Shown: positions 31,997 through 39,607 of the stretch, piece by piece
How positions within the stretch are numbered: the stretch's first letter is position 1
How the letters are laid out: each line of letters begins with the position of its first letter
Assembly (NCBI GenBank): GCA_030538115.1
Contig: JAUNUP010000025.1
Coordinates: 1 to 40,438, forward strand
Direction of reading: 5' to 3'
DNA: 40,438 nt
Source: Dermatophilus congolensis
Lineage (GTDB): Bacteria > Actinomycetota > Actinomycetes > Actinomycetales > Dermatophilaceae
Position numbers and translations under genes: made by a program
The notes under the pieces: model-generated
The model's database searches: none
Told to the model about the DNA's origin: nothing
The model's input: the letters and a program-made list of their open reading frames with translations, nothing else

Positions 31997-34141
31997 ATGT
32001 TCCCCCTGCGCAACACCCTGCTTCGTGCTGCCCTGACAGCTTTCGCCCTTCCCCTGTGCATCAGCGCGGCCCCTGCTGATGCCGCCTCGCACGCCGCCCC
32101 CCTCCGCGACACGCACCTCGGACGCGGAACCAGCACGTCTGTCAGCACGTTCGCAGCCCGCTCCTGGGCCGGGCACGCGGGGATGCGCGACTCCTCGGGA
32201 ACACAGTGGTCGGGCCGCATCGGGATGATCGGCCCCAACAAGGCCAGTTCGTCGCTGGTCAAGACCGGAGTCGCCGGCACCACCGAGGCCCGGCTCTACG
32301 GCACGACGTTCGCCGGTATCGAGGGGTACACCGCCAAGGTTCCCGCGGCGGGCAAATACAAGGTCCGCCTACTCATGACCGACGACTGGTTCCGGTCTGC
32401 CGGCCAGCGTGTCTTCGACGTCACTGCAGAGGGCAAGACCGCGCTGACGAACATCGACATCGCCGGATCGGTGGGTTTCGGCGCCGCCTACGACCGGAGC
32501 TTCGTCACCGCCGTGACCGACGGTCAGCTCGACCTGTCGTTCGTGCGTCGCGTCGACCTGCCCAAGATCTCCGCCATCGAGGTCACCTACGCGGGGCCTC
32601 TCGACGCGCCGGCGCCCACCTCTGACTGGGGACGCGTGCCGGTGATGCCGACACCCACCCCGACCCGGACACCTACCCCCACACCGACCCCCACGACCAC
32701 GCCGACGCCGACCCCCACGCCCACCGATACAGCCCCGGCAGCGGGTTGGGCGGTGCGGTACACGGCTCAGCACCGCACGGTCCGCGACCAGGCCGGTAAC
32801 ACCTGGGCTCCGCGGCCCGTCGGCTGGGGGTCGTGGAAGGGCACGGCCATCTCGGCCTCCACGGACATCAAGAACACTGAGGACGACGCTCTGTTCCGCG
32901 AGGCCGCCTGGGGCACCCGGTGGTTCGACCAGGCGGTGCCGCACCCCGGCACCTACCGCGTGCGCCTGCTCATGGTCGAGGACTACTTCACCAAGCCCGG
33001 TCAGCGCGTCTTCGGGGTCCGTGCCGAAGGCGCGACGATCGCCGACAAGGTCGACATCGTCGCCGCCGCAGGCAGGCACACGGCTCACGAGATCGCCTTC
33101 GATGTGGAGGTGAACGACGGCAGGCTCAACCTCGACTTCCCGATCATCAAGGACCTCGGAATCCTGTCGGCCATCGAGATCACGACTGCTCAGCCCGCCG
33201 CGAAGCCCGTGACCCAGCACGGCCGGGCGATGCTCCTGGCGCCGAACAGCGTGTGGACGCAGGACATCTCGAAGGCACCGGTGGCCCCGAACTCGGCAGC
33301 CGTGGTCGCCAACCTGGCCCGGACCGTCAACGACCGCTACGGCGCAGTCGCCGCGTTCAACGCCAACGAGTACAACACCGCGCACAACGTGGTGGTGCCC
33401 GGCCTGCCGCGCGTCAAGGTCGGCTTCCACAACTGCCAGAACAAGCGGACCATCGACTCCGGCGTCTACAGCGGTGAGGCGCACTTCGTCGACGTGCCCG
33501 TGCCCGCCGATGCCGTGGCCGCCGCGGGCACCGACGGCCAGATGTCGATCTACGACCCGGCCAGCGACCAGCTCTGGGAGTTCTGGCAGATGCGCCGCAC
33601 GGCGTCGGGCTGGGAAGCCTGCTGGGGCGGTCGCATCGACAAGGTCTCGCAGAGCAACGGCTTCTTCCCCGGCTGGTTCGGCTCGTCGGCCACGGGCGCC
33701 TCGACCTCCGCGGGCATGGTGACGCTGGACGACGTGCGTCACGGCGAGATCAACCACGCGATGTCGCTCGCGGTCGTCGACGCACAGGCCTGGCCCAACT
33801 GGTCGTGGCCGGCGCAGCGCACCGACGGCAACGTGAAGGACCCCAACGTCATCCGCGAAGGTCAGCGCCTGCGTCTCGACCCGAGCCTCAACCTCGACAC
33901 GATCGACATGACCCCGATGGCCCGCCTCGTGGCCGAGGCCGCGCAGAAGCACGGATTCATCGTCACCGACCGTGCCGGTGCGGTGAGCGTGATCGGCGAG
34001 GCCGGCACCATCGAGGCCAAGAAGACCGGAGTCAACCCGTGGACGCGTCTGCTCGGTGGCGAGTCGTACGAGGCGATGCAGGGCTTCCCGTGGCACAAGC
34101 TGCAGGCCCTGCCGGTCGACTACGGCAAGCCCACCCAGTGA
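31997..34141 (+). CDS. Exported protein with two malectin-like domains and an uncharacterised C-terminal domain
   Basis: This 714-residue protein starts with a Sec signal peptide (RNTLLRAALTAFALPLCISA, cleavage near ADA at 29). Residues of about 48-205 and 250-402 are two malectin-like carbohydrate-binding domains; both contain GKYKVRLLM/GTYRVRLLM, a QRVFDV/QRVFGV strand and a terminal ISAIEV/LSAIEI strand. A Pro-Thr repeat linker (about 217-245) separates them. Residues of about 410-714 form a domain I do not recognise, shared with the next gene: GAVAAFN, FHNCQ, TDGQMSI, LWEFWQMR, WEACWGGR, GEINHAM, RLRLDPSL and GFIVTDR. Two cysteines (FHNCQ and EACWGG) are conserved and may pair. AAGGA lies five bases before ATG 31997. 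It probably binds the secreted polysaccharide. Confidence 0.75.
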   Translation: MFPLRNTLLRAALTAFALPLCISAAPADAASHAAPLRDTHLGRGTSTSVSTFAARSWAGHAGMRDSSGTQWSGRIGMIGPNKASSSLVKTGVAGTTEARLYGTTFAGIEGYTAKVPAAGKYKVRLLMTDDWFRSAGQRVFDVTAEGKTALTNIDIAGSVGFGAAYDRSFVTAVTDGQLDLSFVRRVDLPKISAIEVTYAGPLDAPAPTSDWGRVPVMPTPTPTRTPTPTPTPTTTPTPTPTPTDTAPAAGWAVRYTAQHRTVRDQAGNTWAPRPVGWGSWKGTAISASTDIKNTEDDALFREAAWGTRWFDQAVPHPGTYRVRLLMVEDYFTKPGQRVFGVRAEGATIADKVDIVAAAGRHTAHEIAFDVEVNDGRLNLDFPIIKDLGILSAIEITTAQPAAKPVTQHGRAMLLAPNSVWTQDISKAPVAPNSAAVVANLARTVNDRYGAVAAFNANEYNTAHNVVVPGLPRVKVGFHNCQNKRTIDSGVYSGEAHFVDVPVPADAVAAAGTDGQMSIYDPASDQLWEFWQMRRTASGWEACWGGRIDKVSQSNGFFPGWFGSSATGASTSAGMVTLDDVRHGEINHAMSLAVVDAQAWPNWSWPAQRTDGNVKDPNVIREGQRLRLDPSLNLDTIDMTPMARLVAEAAQKHGFIVTDRAGAVSVIGEAGTIEAKKTGVNPWTRLLGGESYEAMQGFPWHKLQALPVDYGKPTQ
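32650..32731 (+). repeat. Pro-Thr coding tandem repeat (inter-domain linker)
   Basis: About 80 bases of imperfect ACCCC/ACGCC-type repeats encode alternating Thr-Pro (TPTPTPTPTTTPTPTPTP), an extended flexible linker that joins the two malectin-like domains. Such runs are prone to length variation. Confidence 0.85.
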
Positions 34142-34161
34142 TCGTGAAAACGACGTGACAC

Positions 34162-34207
34162 AACGCCTGCCGGGCACCTCGGATCATCGAGGTGCCCGGC
34201 AGGCGTT
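34162..34207. terminator. Perfect 20-base inverted-repeat terminator
   Basis: Arms 34162-34181 and 34188-34207 pair perfectly around a six-base loop. It lies between convergent genes, and its right edge is the first base of the stop codon of the minus-strand gene, the same arrangement as at 21299-21350. Confidence 0.85.
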
Positions 34208-35193
34208 CACGGCTTACCCCAGTCCTTCTCGACGACCGTGAGGCGGTCGAAGGGGAAGTTCTTCATCTGTGCGTAATCGGGCACTCCACCGAAAGCCTGC
34301 TCCCACGGGTCTTCGCCCGTCTTCTCACGGTGCAGGCGCGAGTCCTCTCCGACGAACGCGACGCCGTGGCTGCGGTCGGTGACGATGAGGCCGTACTGCT
34401 GGGCCGCCTTGGCGATCATCTTCGCCAGCGGGGTCAGTTGCAGTGAGTCGACGTCGAGCGAGGGGTCGAGCCGGAGACGGGCCCCCTCCGGAATCGCGTC
34501 GGAAGACAGGCTGATCCCGTCGGTGCGGTTGGCAGGAAAACTGAACGTACGCGCGGCCGGCTCCGGAATGGCGATCGCCACGGCGTGGTCGATCTCACCG
34601 CGCTCGAGATCGCGCAGCGTGATCGCGGTGGCGCTGGCCACCAGCCCCGACGCCGATGTGCCGAACGGGGCCTCGAAGATGCCCCGGCTCGCCGACACGT
34701 TGTCGAGCCGACCTCCCCAGCACGCCTCCCACACGCCGTCGTCGGCCTGACGCATCTGCCAGAACTCCCACAGGGCGTCGTCGGGCTCCGACCAGATCGT
34801 CAGCTGGCCGTCGGTGCCGTCGGCGGGCACGGCAGTCGTCGGCACCGGAACATTCGTGAAATGGGCCGGCCCGTCGTACAGACCCTCCGGCACGTCGCCG
34901 CGCTCCTGGCAGTCGTGAAAACGGACGTCCCTGCGCGGAGTGTCTTCGTCGGCCCGAACGAGCGAGACGTTGTATCGATCGGAGTTGAACGCCGCCACTC
35001 CCCCGTACCAGGCCTTGACCTGCCGCTGCAGGCTCGCGACCATCGCACCCGACCGGCGATCGGCCGGTGCATCGGTCACGTCCTGCTGGTAGACGTTGTC
35101 CGCCGCGAAGGAGGGGTAGAGCCCGTCGTCACCTTCGGGCAGGCCGATCCGTCGCCCGCTCATCACGAGGATGAGCGCGGCGACGACGGCCAC
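34207..35193 (-). CDS. Exported/anchored paralog of the malectin protein's C-terminal domain
   Basis: This protein (328 residues from GTG 35193) has a short hydrophobic segment and then the same unknown domain as the end of the malectin protein, in the same motif order: YGGVAAFN, FHDCQE, GTDGQLTIW, LWEFWQMR, WEACWGGR, GEIDHAVAIA, RLRLDPSLD, YGLIVTDR and a final GKP. No malectin domain is present. The GTG start leaves only half a membrane helix. The open frame continues to an in-frame TGA further upstream with no ATG, GTG or TTG, but CTG 35265 is preceded by GGGAG at five bases and would give MSSTRTGDRSRFRRAG plus a full helix (AIALTILAVAVVAALILVM). I therefore suspect a CTG start at 35265. 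Function unknown. Confidence 0.75.
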   Translation of the reverse strand: MAVVAALILVMSGRRIGLPEGDDGLYPSFAADNVYQQDVTDAPADRRSGAMVASLQRQVKAWYGGVAAFNSDRYNVSLVRADEDTPRRDVRFHDCQERGDVPEGLYDGPAHFTNVPVPTTAVPADGTDGQLTIWSEPDDALWEFWQMRQADDGVWEACWGGRLDNVSASRGIFEAPFGTSASGLVASATAITLRDLERGEIDHAVAIAIPEPAARTFSFPANRTDGISLSSDAIPEGARLRLDPSLDVDSLQLTPLAKMIAKAAQQYGLIVTDRSHGVAFVGEDSRLHREKTGEDPWEQAFGGVPDYAQMKNFPFDRLTVVEKDWGKP

Positions 35194-35265
35194 GGCCAGA
35201 ATCGTGAGCGCGATGGCGCCTGCCCTGCGAAATCGCGAGCGGTCTCCAGTACGTGTGCTGGACAG

Positions 35266-35512
35266 AAGAACTCCCGAGTCATGTCATCGTCACGTCAGCG
35301 GGTGCTGCGCACGGTAACGGATCGGCACGCATCCCTCGGATGCGGGATCCAGATCTGCGAGCAACGCGACCCCCTTGCCGCCCTTGCCCGTTCTCGAAGC
35401 GAATCGCCCTCCGGCTCAATGTCGCTCCGTCATGGTTAGGCTAGCGTGTGCCCGCGAACGACGCATACGCCGCCGCGCACGAGACAACGCCCCAACTGCA
35501 TCGGGAGGCACG
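35266..35512. other. Divergent intergenic region before a glycosyltransferase
   Basis: No credible gene. On the minus strand TACCGT (35316-35311) could be a -10 box about 40 bases before CTG 35265. A seven-pair hairpin CGCATCC-CTC-GGATGCG lies at 35328-35344. On the plus strand TAGGCT (35437-35442) is a candidate -10 box giving a leader of about 65 bases. Confidence 0.4.
35437..35442 (+). promoter_or_regulatory. Candidate -10 box of the glycosyltransferase at 35,513
   Basis: TAGGCT matches the box seen before the gamma-glutamyltransferase and wzz copy 2. Transcription would begin near 35449, and ATG 35513 has its own ribosome site. Confidence 0.4.
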
Positions 35513-36379
35513 ATGAGCGCAGTGCCCGCAGAGTTCCCGCGCGTCCACAGGCGCGCATCGGTGGTCATCCCGGCGCACAACGAGGCCAGGGTCATAGGCC
35601 GCACTCTCGAAGCGCTTCTGGCCTCGGAAGATGTCGAACTCGACATCGTGGTGGTCGCGAACGGCTGCTCCGACGACACGGCGGCCGTCGCCGCCTCGTA
35701 CGCGGGAGTCCGGGTCATCGACCTCGCGAGCCCGGGCAAGGCCGGGGCCCTCAACGAAGGTGATGCCCTGGCCCGGTGGTTCCCCCGCATCTACCTCGAC
35801 GGTGACATCGTTCTCTCGCCGCTGGCCCTCTCCGCGATGATCGACGCGCTCGAGACCGACGCCGCACGCGTCGCCTCCCCCGCCGTCGACTTCGACACCG
35901 AGGGAGCGAGCTGGCCCGTACGGGCCTTCTACGACGTGTTCACCCAAACCCCGTACGCGACCGACTCGCTCACCGGCTTGGGGGTGTACGGCCTCTCGCA
36001 GGCCGCCCGCGAGCGGTTCGACCGATTCCCCCAGCTCACCGCCGACGACCTGTTCGTGCAGCGTCTGTTCGAGCCGGAGGAGCGAGTGGTCGCCGACGGC
36101 CGTTTCCGCGTCTCGGTGCCTCGCGACCTGCGCAACCTCGTGCGAGTGCGCACGCGCGTCGCCAAAGGCAATACCGAACTGGCCCGCCAGCGCGAGAGCG
36201 AGGATGACACTCGATTCGAGTCGACCTCGTCATCGACGCTGCGGCGCATCGGCGACCTCGTGCGCAAGCAGCCTCGCCTGGCCCCCTCCGCGGGGGTCTA
36301 CATCGGGGTTTCGCTTGTATCCCGGCTTCGTGCCCGCACCACCCGCACGCGCTGGGAGCGCGACCTCTCGACTCGCTGA
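35513..36379 (+). CDS. Glycosyltransferase family 2
   Basis: This 288-residue GT-A enzyme has RASVVIPAHNEARVIGRTLEALL, ELDIVVVANGCSDDTAAVA, SPGKAGALNEGDALA and the metal-binding RIYLDGDIVLSPLAL. The acceptor half includes LTGLGVYGLSQAARERF and LTADDLFVQRLF, whose DD is the likely catalytic base. The C-terminus is basic, with a short hydrophobic patch (GVYIGVSLVSRL). ATG 35513 is preceded by GGGAGG at four bases. Its last 82 bases overlap the end of the convergent glycosyltransferase, so each mRNA is antisense to the other there. Substrate unknown. Confidence 0.87.
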   Translation: MSAVPAEFPRVHRRASVVIPAHNEARVIGRTLEALLASEDVELDIVVVANGCSDDTAAVAASYAGVRVIDLASPGKAGALNEGDALARWFPRIYLDGDIVLSPLALSAMIDALETDAARVASPAVDFDTEGASWPVRAFYDVFTQTPYATDSLTGLGVYGLSQAARERFDRFPQLTADDLFVQRLFEPEERVVADGRFRVSVPRDLRNLVRVRTRVAKGNTELARQRESEDDTRFESTSSSTLRRIGDLVRKQPRLAPSAGVYIGVSLVSRLRARTTRTRWERDLSTR

Positions 36380-37323
36380 GCGCGATCCGCCGGCCCGACA
36401 GCCATACGGAAATCCCACTCGGTCTGCTGACGTCGTTCCCACGCCTCCACGGCGCGCGTCTTGCCCATGACGAGCGATTCGAGCTGGAACTGGCGCACCT
36501 GGCGTCGGAATTCACGGGTTCCGTGCCGCGGCACCCCTCGCAGAGCTGTGACGATGTAGCCGATCAGTATGTTGAGGCTCCCGATGATCACCGGCGCGTC
36601 CGGCAATCGCCGAATCACGCTGGCCAGCATGAAGATCGGGTGGGTCCCCATGATGTACTGCCCGCGTCCGTGGCGGCGCTTGCCTCGCAGGATGCCGCGG
36701 TCGCTGCTGCCCATCGCCCTCAAGTGGCTGAAGCGCAGGCCGGGTTCGTCGAACGAGCGCGCACGCCACCCCTTCATGCGGGCCGTGTGACAGTCGATGC
36801 CGTCCCACATGAGCACGGGCGCCAGCCCGCCGATGTCTGTGAACGCGGAGACACGGTAGAACTTCGACATCCCGGCGGACATCTCGAAGGAGCCGCGCTC
36901 GGGCACCAACTGCCCCTCTACGACGCTGCACGGAGTCCCGCTGCACGACGCGAGTCGCGGGTCGGCCTCCATGTGGTCCATGAGCAGTTCGAAGTACCGC
37001 GGAGGCAGTTCGAGATCCACGTCGAGCTTGACGACGTAGTCGTAATCCTCGAGCTCGATCTGCTGAAGACCAGCGTCGAATGCGTGGACCACGGCGGGTC
37101 CGAGTACCCGAGACTTTCTCGGCGGCATCGTCAGGATCTGGATCCAACTGTGCTTCTTCGCGTACTCGCGGAGAATGTCGGGAGTCGAATCGGTCGAGCC
37201 GTCGTCGACGATGATCCACACGGCGGGACGTTCGGATTGATCGATCACGGAGTCGAGCGTGCGACGCAGAAAGTCCTGCTCATCACGACACGGGGAGATG
37301 ACCGCATAGCGGCGCGTCGGCAT
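36298..37323 (-). CDS. Glycosyltransferase family 2
   Basis: This 341-residue GT-A enzyme begins RRYAVISPCRDEQDFLRRTLDSVI, has WIIVDDGSTDSTPDI, and a metal-binding YVVKLDVDLELPPRYFE. The acceptor half contains GGLAPVLMWDGIDCHTARMKGWRARSF and a hydrophobic C-terminal stretch (IIGSLNILIGYIVTAL), so it may be membrane associated. ATG 37323 follows GGAAGG at seven bases. The final 30 residues are Arg-rich and lie in the stretch overlapping the convergent glycosyltransferase. It is the third gene of the minus-strand series wzz-wzy-gt, 80 bases after the wzy-like gene; a small GGGGG/CCCCC stem-loop at 37,337-37,361 sits in that gap. Confidence 0.87.
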   Translation of the reverse strand: MPTRRYAVISPCRDEQDFLRRTLDSVIDQSERPAVWIIVDDGSTDSTPDILREYAKKHSWIQILTMPPRKSRVLGPAVVHAFDAGLQQIELEDYDYVVKLDVDLELPPRYFELLMDHMEADPRLASCSGTPCSVVEGQLVPERGSFEMSAGMSKFYRVSAFTDIGGLAPVLMWDGIDCHTARMKGWRARSFDEPGLRFSHLRAMGSSDRGILRGKRRHGRGQYIMGTHPIFMLASVIRRLPDAPVIIGSLNILIGYIVTALRGVPRHGTREFRRQVRQFQLESLVMGKTRAVEAWERRQQTEWDFRMAVGPADRAQRVERSRSQRVRVVRARSRDTSETPM

Positions 37324-37403
37324 GATCGTGCCTTCCGATCGGGGGTTTATGCCTCCCCCCGGTGGCAACGAATGCGAATATCAACCGTAGCAAGTGTCTT
37401 TGA

Positions 37404-38765
37404 TCAACGCACTGGATCAAAACCAGAATCGCGCGGATGTACACACAGTCCAAGAAAGAGCCACAGGAGCGTCGTCGGTAACGCGTAGCCGATTGGAATG
37501 AAGTTCGCCACGACGATCCAGGCGACGACATAGGCCGCCGCTGCGGTTCCGACAGCGCGGATGTCGGAACGGTCGAGCGCGTCCACACCGCCGTCGGCTT
37601 GCCCAGGGGCACCGCGCACCCCGCGGATCGCCAGACTCACTGCCCAGAGCAGCACCACCACCCACAGCATCGCCAGCGGGATGCCCAACTCGACGGCGTG
37701 GCCGAGAAAGACGTTGTGCACGGCGATGTCGATCGACGTGATCGGGTAGTCGGGCGCCTGCCAGACCCAGTCGCGGCTGACCAGCTGGAAGCGGTTGTAC
37801 CCGATCCCCTCCAGCGGGTGCGCGAGGACGGCCCGGATCGCCGCTTCGTTGACGTTGAGCCGGTCGTAGACCGAGCGGGAGGTGCCGATTCGCTCGAAGA
37901 CCTGCGCGTAGACCGCCGGGACCGAGAAGACGACGAGCAGCAGTACGCCTCCGCCGACGACGCAGGCTGCGACGATTCGGCCGCGCATGCCTTTGTCGAG
38001 CACCGCGACGACGAGAATCGCAACGAGGGCTGCCAGCCAGATCGACCGGGTCAGTGTGAAAAACGCCCCCGCGAGGCAGAGCACGAGCGAAAGCACAGCG
38101 ACCCAGCGCGCCATTCCCCGGCGGGTGAGAAAGACCCCTGCGGCTGCGGCGGCACACCCGAGCAGTTGAAGCCCGTTGTTCGCGACCTGCCGAGAAGGTC
38201 CGATCGCGCGAGGGAAGTGCGGGTCGTTCGGGTCGTAGATGCCACCTGGCCATACGAGTGCGCGCAGGTGGAGCCCCTCGGCGACCGATGTCCACCCGAG
38301 GTACAGGCCCAACAGCGCCAGGCCGAACAGGAGCACGAACCGCCGCTGGGGCGTGCCGAAGATGAGGGGCGCCGTCGCGAAGAGCAGGAACGGGACGATG
38401 CCGAACGTGTCGACCAGGCGGAAAACACCCTCGGTATCGGTGAAGCCGCTGAACCAGACGATCGAGCCGAGCACTCCCACACAGGCCAGGAAGCAGGCGA
38501 GGTGGATGCCGCAGAGCCGCCACCTGCTCCGCCACAGGTCGGGATGAATGACAAGGAGCCCGATGGCCACGAGCAGCGCCAGACGGTCGGGCGGAAACGG
38601 GATGCCGTACAGGCGGGTCGAACCCGACATGAACTGCAGGACGACCGCCGCCACGAACGCGTAGACGTATGCGGGCACCCGCTCGGCTCCGCGCGCCCAG
38701 GCGAGCGCTGGGCTCGTATGCCCACCGGGGACGTGTGCCCCCTCGACGACCGTGCTCACGGTCAA
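37404..38765 (-). CDS. Wzy-like O-antigen polymerase/ligase (copy 2)
   Basis: This 453-residue protein of about 11-12 membrane helices is a paralog of the polymerase at 27,719-29,068. The late extracellular loop shows TSRSVYDRLNVNEAAIRAVLAHPLEGIGYNRF, then IAVHNVFLGHAVELGIPLAM, matching copy 1 position by position; earlier, FLLFATAPLIFGTPQRR matches FLLFTFAPYFLGTPARR. The likely start TTG 38765 overlaps the stop of the wzz-like gene (TTGA), so translation is coupled; GTG 38759 is an alternative. It should polymerise repeat units at the outer face of the membrane. It is followed by a glycosyltransferase on the same strand. Confidence 0.87.
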   Translation of the reverse strand: MTVSTVVEGAHVPGGHTSPALAWARGAERVPAYVYAFVAAVVLQFMSGSTRLYGIPFPPDRLALLVAIGLLVIHPDLWRSRWRLCGIHLACFLACVGVLGSIVWFSGFTDTEGVFRLVDTFGIVPFLLFATAPLIFGTPQRRFVLLFGLALLGLYLGWTSVAEGLHLRALVWPGGIYDPNDPHFPRAIGPSRQVANNGLQLLGCAAAAAGVFLTRRGMARWVAVLSLVLCLAGAFFTLTRSIWLAALVAILVVAVLDKGMRGRIVAACVVGGGVLLLVVFSVPAVYAQVFERIGTSRSVYDRLNVNEAAIRAVLAHPLEGIGYNRFQLVSRDWVWQAPDYPITSIDIAVHNVFLGHAVELGIPLAMLWVVVLLWAVSLAIRGVRGAPGQADGGVDALDRSDIRAVGTAAAAYVVAWIVVANFIPIGYALPTTLLWLFLGLCVHPRDSGFDPVR

Positions 38766-39529
38766 TCCCGACGCAGCCGCACCAGGAAGACCAGTCCCAG
38801 CACGAACGCGACCGCGGCCGCACCGACGAGCCCACCGAGCGCACCTGCTCGCGGCAGGGAACTCGAGACGATCTCGCCCTTCTGCGTCACCGCGAGAGCC
38901 GTCGCGTTGTTCGCAGTGGCGACCACGCGCTCGCGGTACGCCTGCTGAAGCGCGTCGACACGGGTCTGCGCCAGTTCGACCTGGTAGGCATTGGCAGGCG
39001 TTTCGGCCCGTGTCTGAGTGGCACGAGCCCGATCCAGATCGGCCCGGGCTTCGAGGTAGCCCTCGGCGATGGAGTCGCTCGTGTTGCGAGCACGGGCTTC
39101 GTCGGCCGCAGCGACGAGCGCCTGGGCCGCCGCATCGGCTGCCGCAATGGCAGCTCCTTCGTCGGTTGCTTCGGCGCGCACGCGAACGATGGCCGAATCC
39201 GGAATCGGAGAGGCGTCGACCGCGACCCCTTCGGGCACCTCCGCACCGACGGCGTCGGAGCCGATCAGGCGTGAATACGTGACCGCGAGTTGTTGTGTCG
39301 CCAGCGAGTATCCCGGCACCGACTGTGCCCGGATCGTCTGGTCGCCGACGACGAGTCGGCTCTCGGCCACCACCTTGTCGCCGAGGAGGGCCGCGCCCGC
39401 TCCCGCGCCCGCCACGGCTCCGAGAATTACGAGCACGGCGGCGAGGATCCAGAGTCGGACAGGCAACGCGGCCCGGCGCTGATCCACCTTCGCGGCAGAC
39501 CGGGTCGCCTCCGCCGTCGATGCGTTCAC
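38762..39529 (-). CDS. Wzz/YveK-like chain-length regulator without kinase domain (copy 2)
   Basis: This 255-residue polysaccharide co-polymerase-like protein has membrane helices at about 27-50 and 228-250 around an extracellular helical region. It is a paralog of copy 1 (26,861-27,715), sharing GYSLATQQLAVTYSRL, EVPEGVAVDASPIPDSAIVRVRA and the following Ala-rich helix. The tail after helix 2 is only a few basic residues (RLRRD), so no kinase domain exists. GTG 39529 is preceded by AAGGGAG at six bases, and a TAGGCT -10 box lies at 39571-39566. Its stop overlaps the start of the polymerase gene by four bases, which is the same gene order as in pair 1. Confidence 0.78.
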   Translation of the reverse strand: MNASTAEATRSAAKVDQRRAALPVRLWILAAVLVILGAVAGAGAGAALLGDKVVAESRLVVGDQTIRAQSVPGYSLATQQLAVTYSRLIGSDAVGAEVPEGVAVDASPIPDSAIVRVRAEATDEGAAIAAADAAAQALVAAADEARARNTSDSIAEGYLEARADLDRARATQTRAETPANAYQVELAQTRVDALQQAYRERVVATANNATALAVTQKGEIVSSSLPRAGALGGLVGAAAVAFVLGLVFLVRLRRD

Positions 39530-39565
39530 CTGCGGCTCCCTTGGGATGAGGACATGACGCGGCTC

Positions 39566-39571
39566 AGCCTA
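39566..39571 (-). promoter_or_regulatory. Candidate -10 box of the wzz-wzy-gt operon 2
   Basis: TAGGCT on the minus strand would begin transcription near 39559, about 30 bases before GTG 39529, leaving room for its ribosome site. It is back to back with the box of the lyase-like gene. Confidence 0.45.
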
Positions 39572-39594
39572 GGGGCGGTCTCGAACGAACCCGA

Positions 39595-39600
39595 TAACCT
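39595..39600 (+). promoter_or_regulatory. Candidate -10 box of the lyase-like lipoprotein gene
   Basis: TAACCT is followed by seven bases and GTG 39608, so transcription would start at or one base before the start codon. No Shine-Dalgarno sequence is present. Confidence 0.4.
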
Positions 39601-39607
39601 CGTAAGC

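Noticed and set aside
32650..32731. Tandem repeats as a possible CRISPR array
   Set aside because: The repeats are short, have no spacers, and encode an in-frame Thr-Pro linker.
32369..34177. 602-codon open frame antisense to the malectin gene
   Set aside because: The sense strand has a signal peptide, domains and a paralog; the antisense product is low complexity.
37599..38948. Plus-strand open frame across wzy copy 2
   Set aside because: Charged low-complexity translation with no helices; the minus strand encodes a polymerase matching copy 1.
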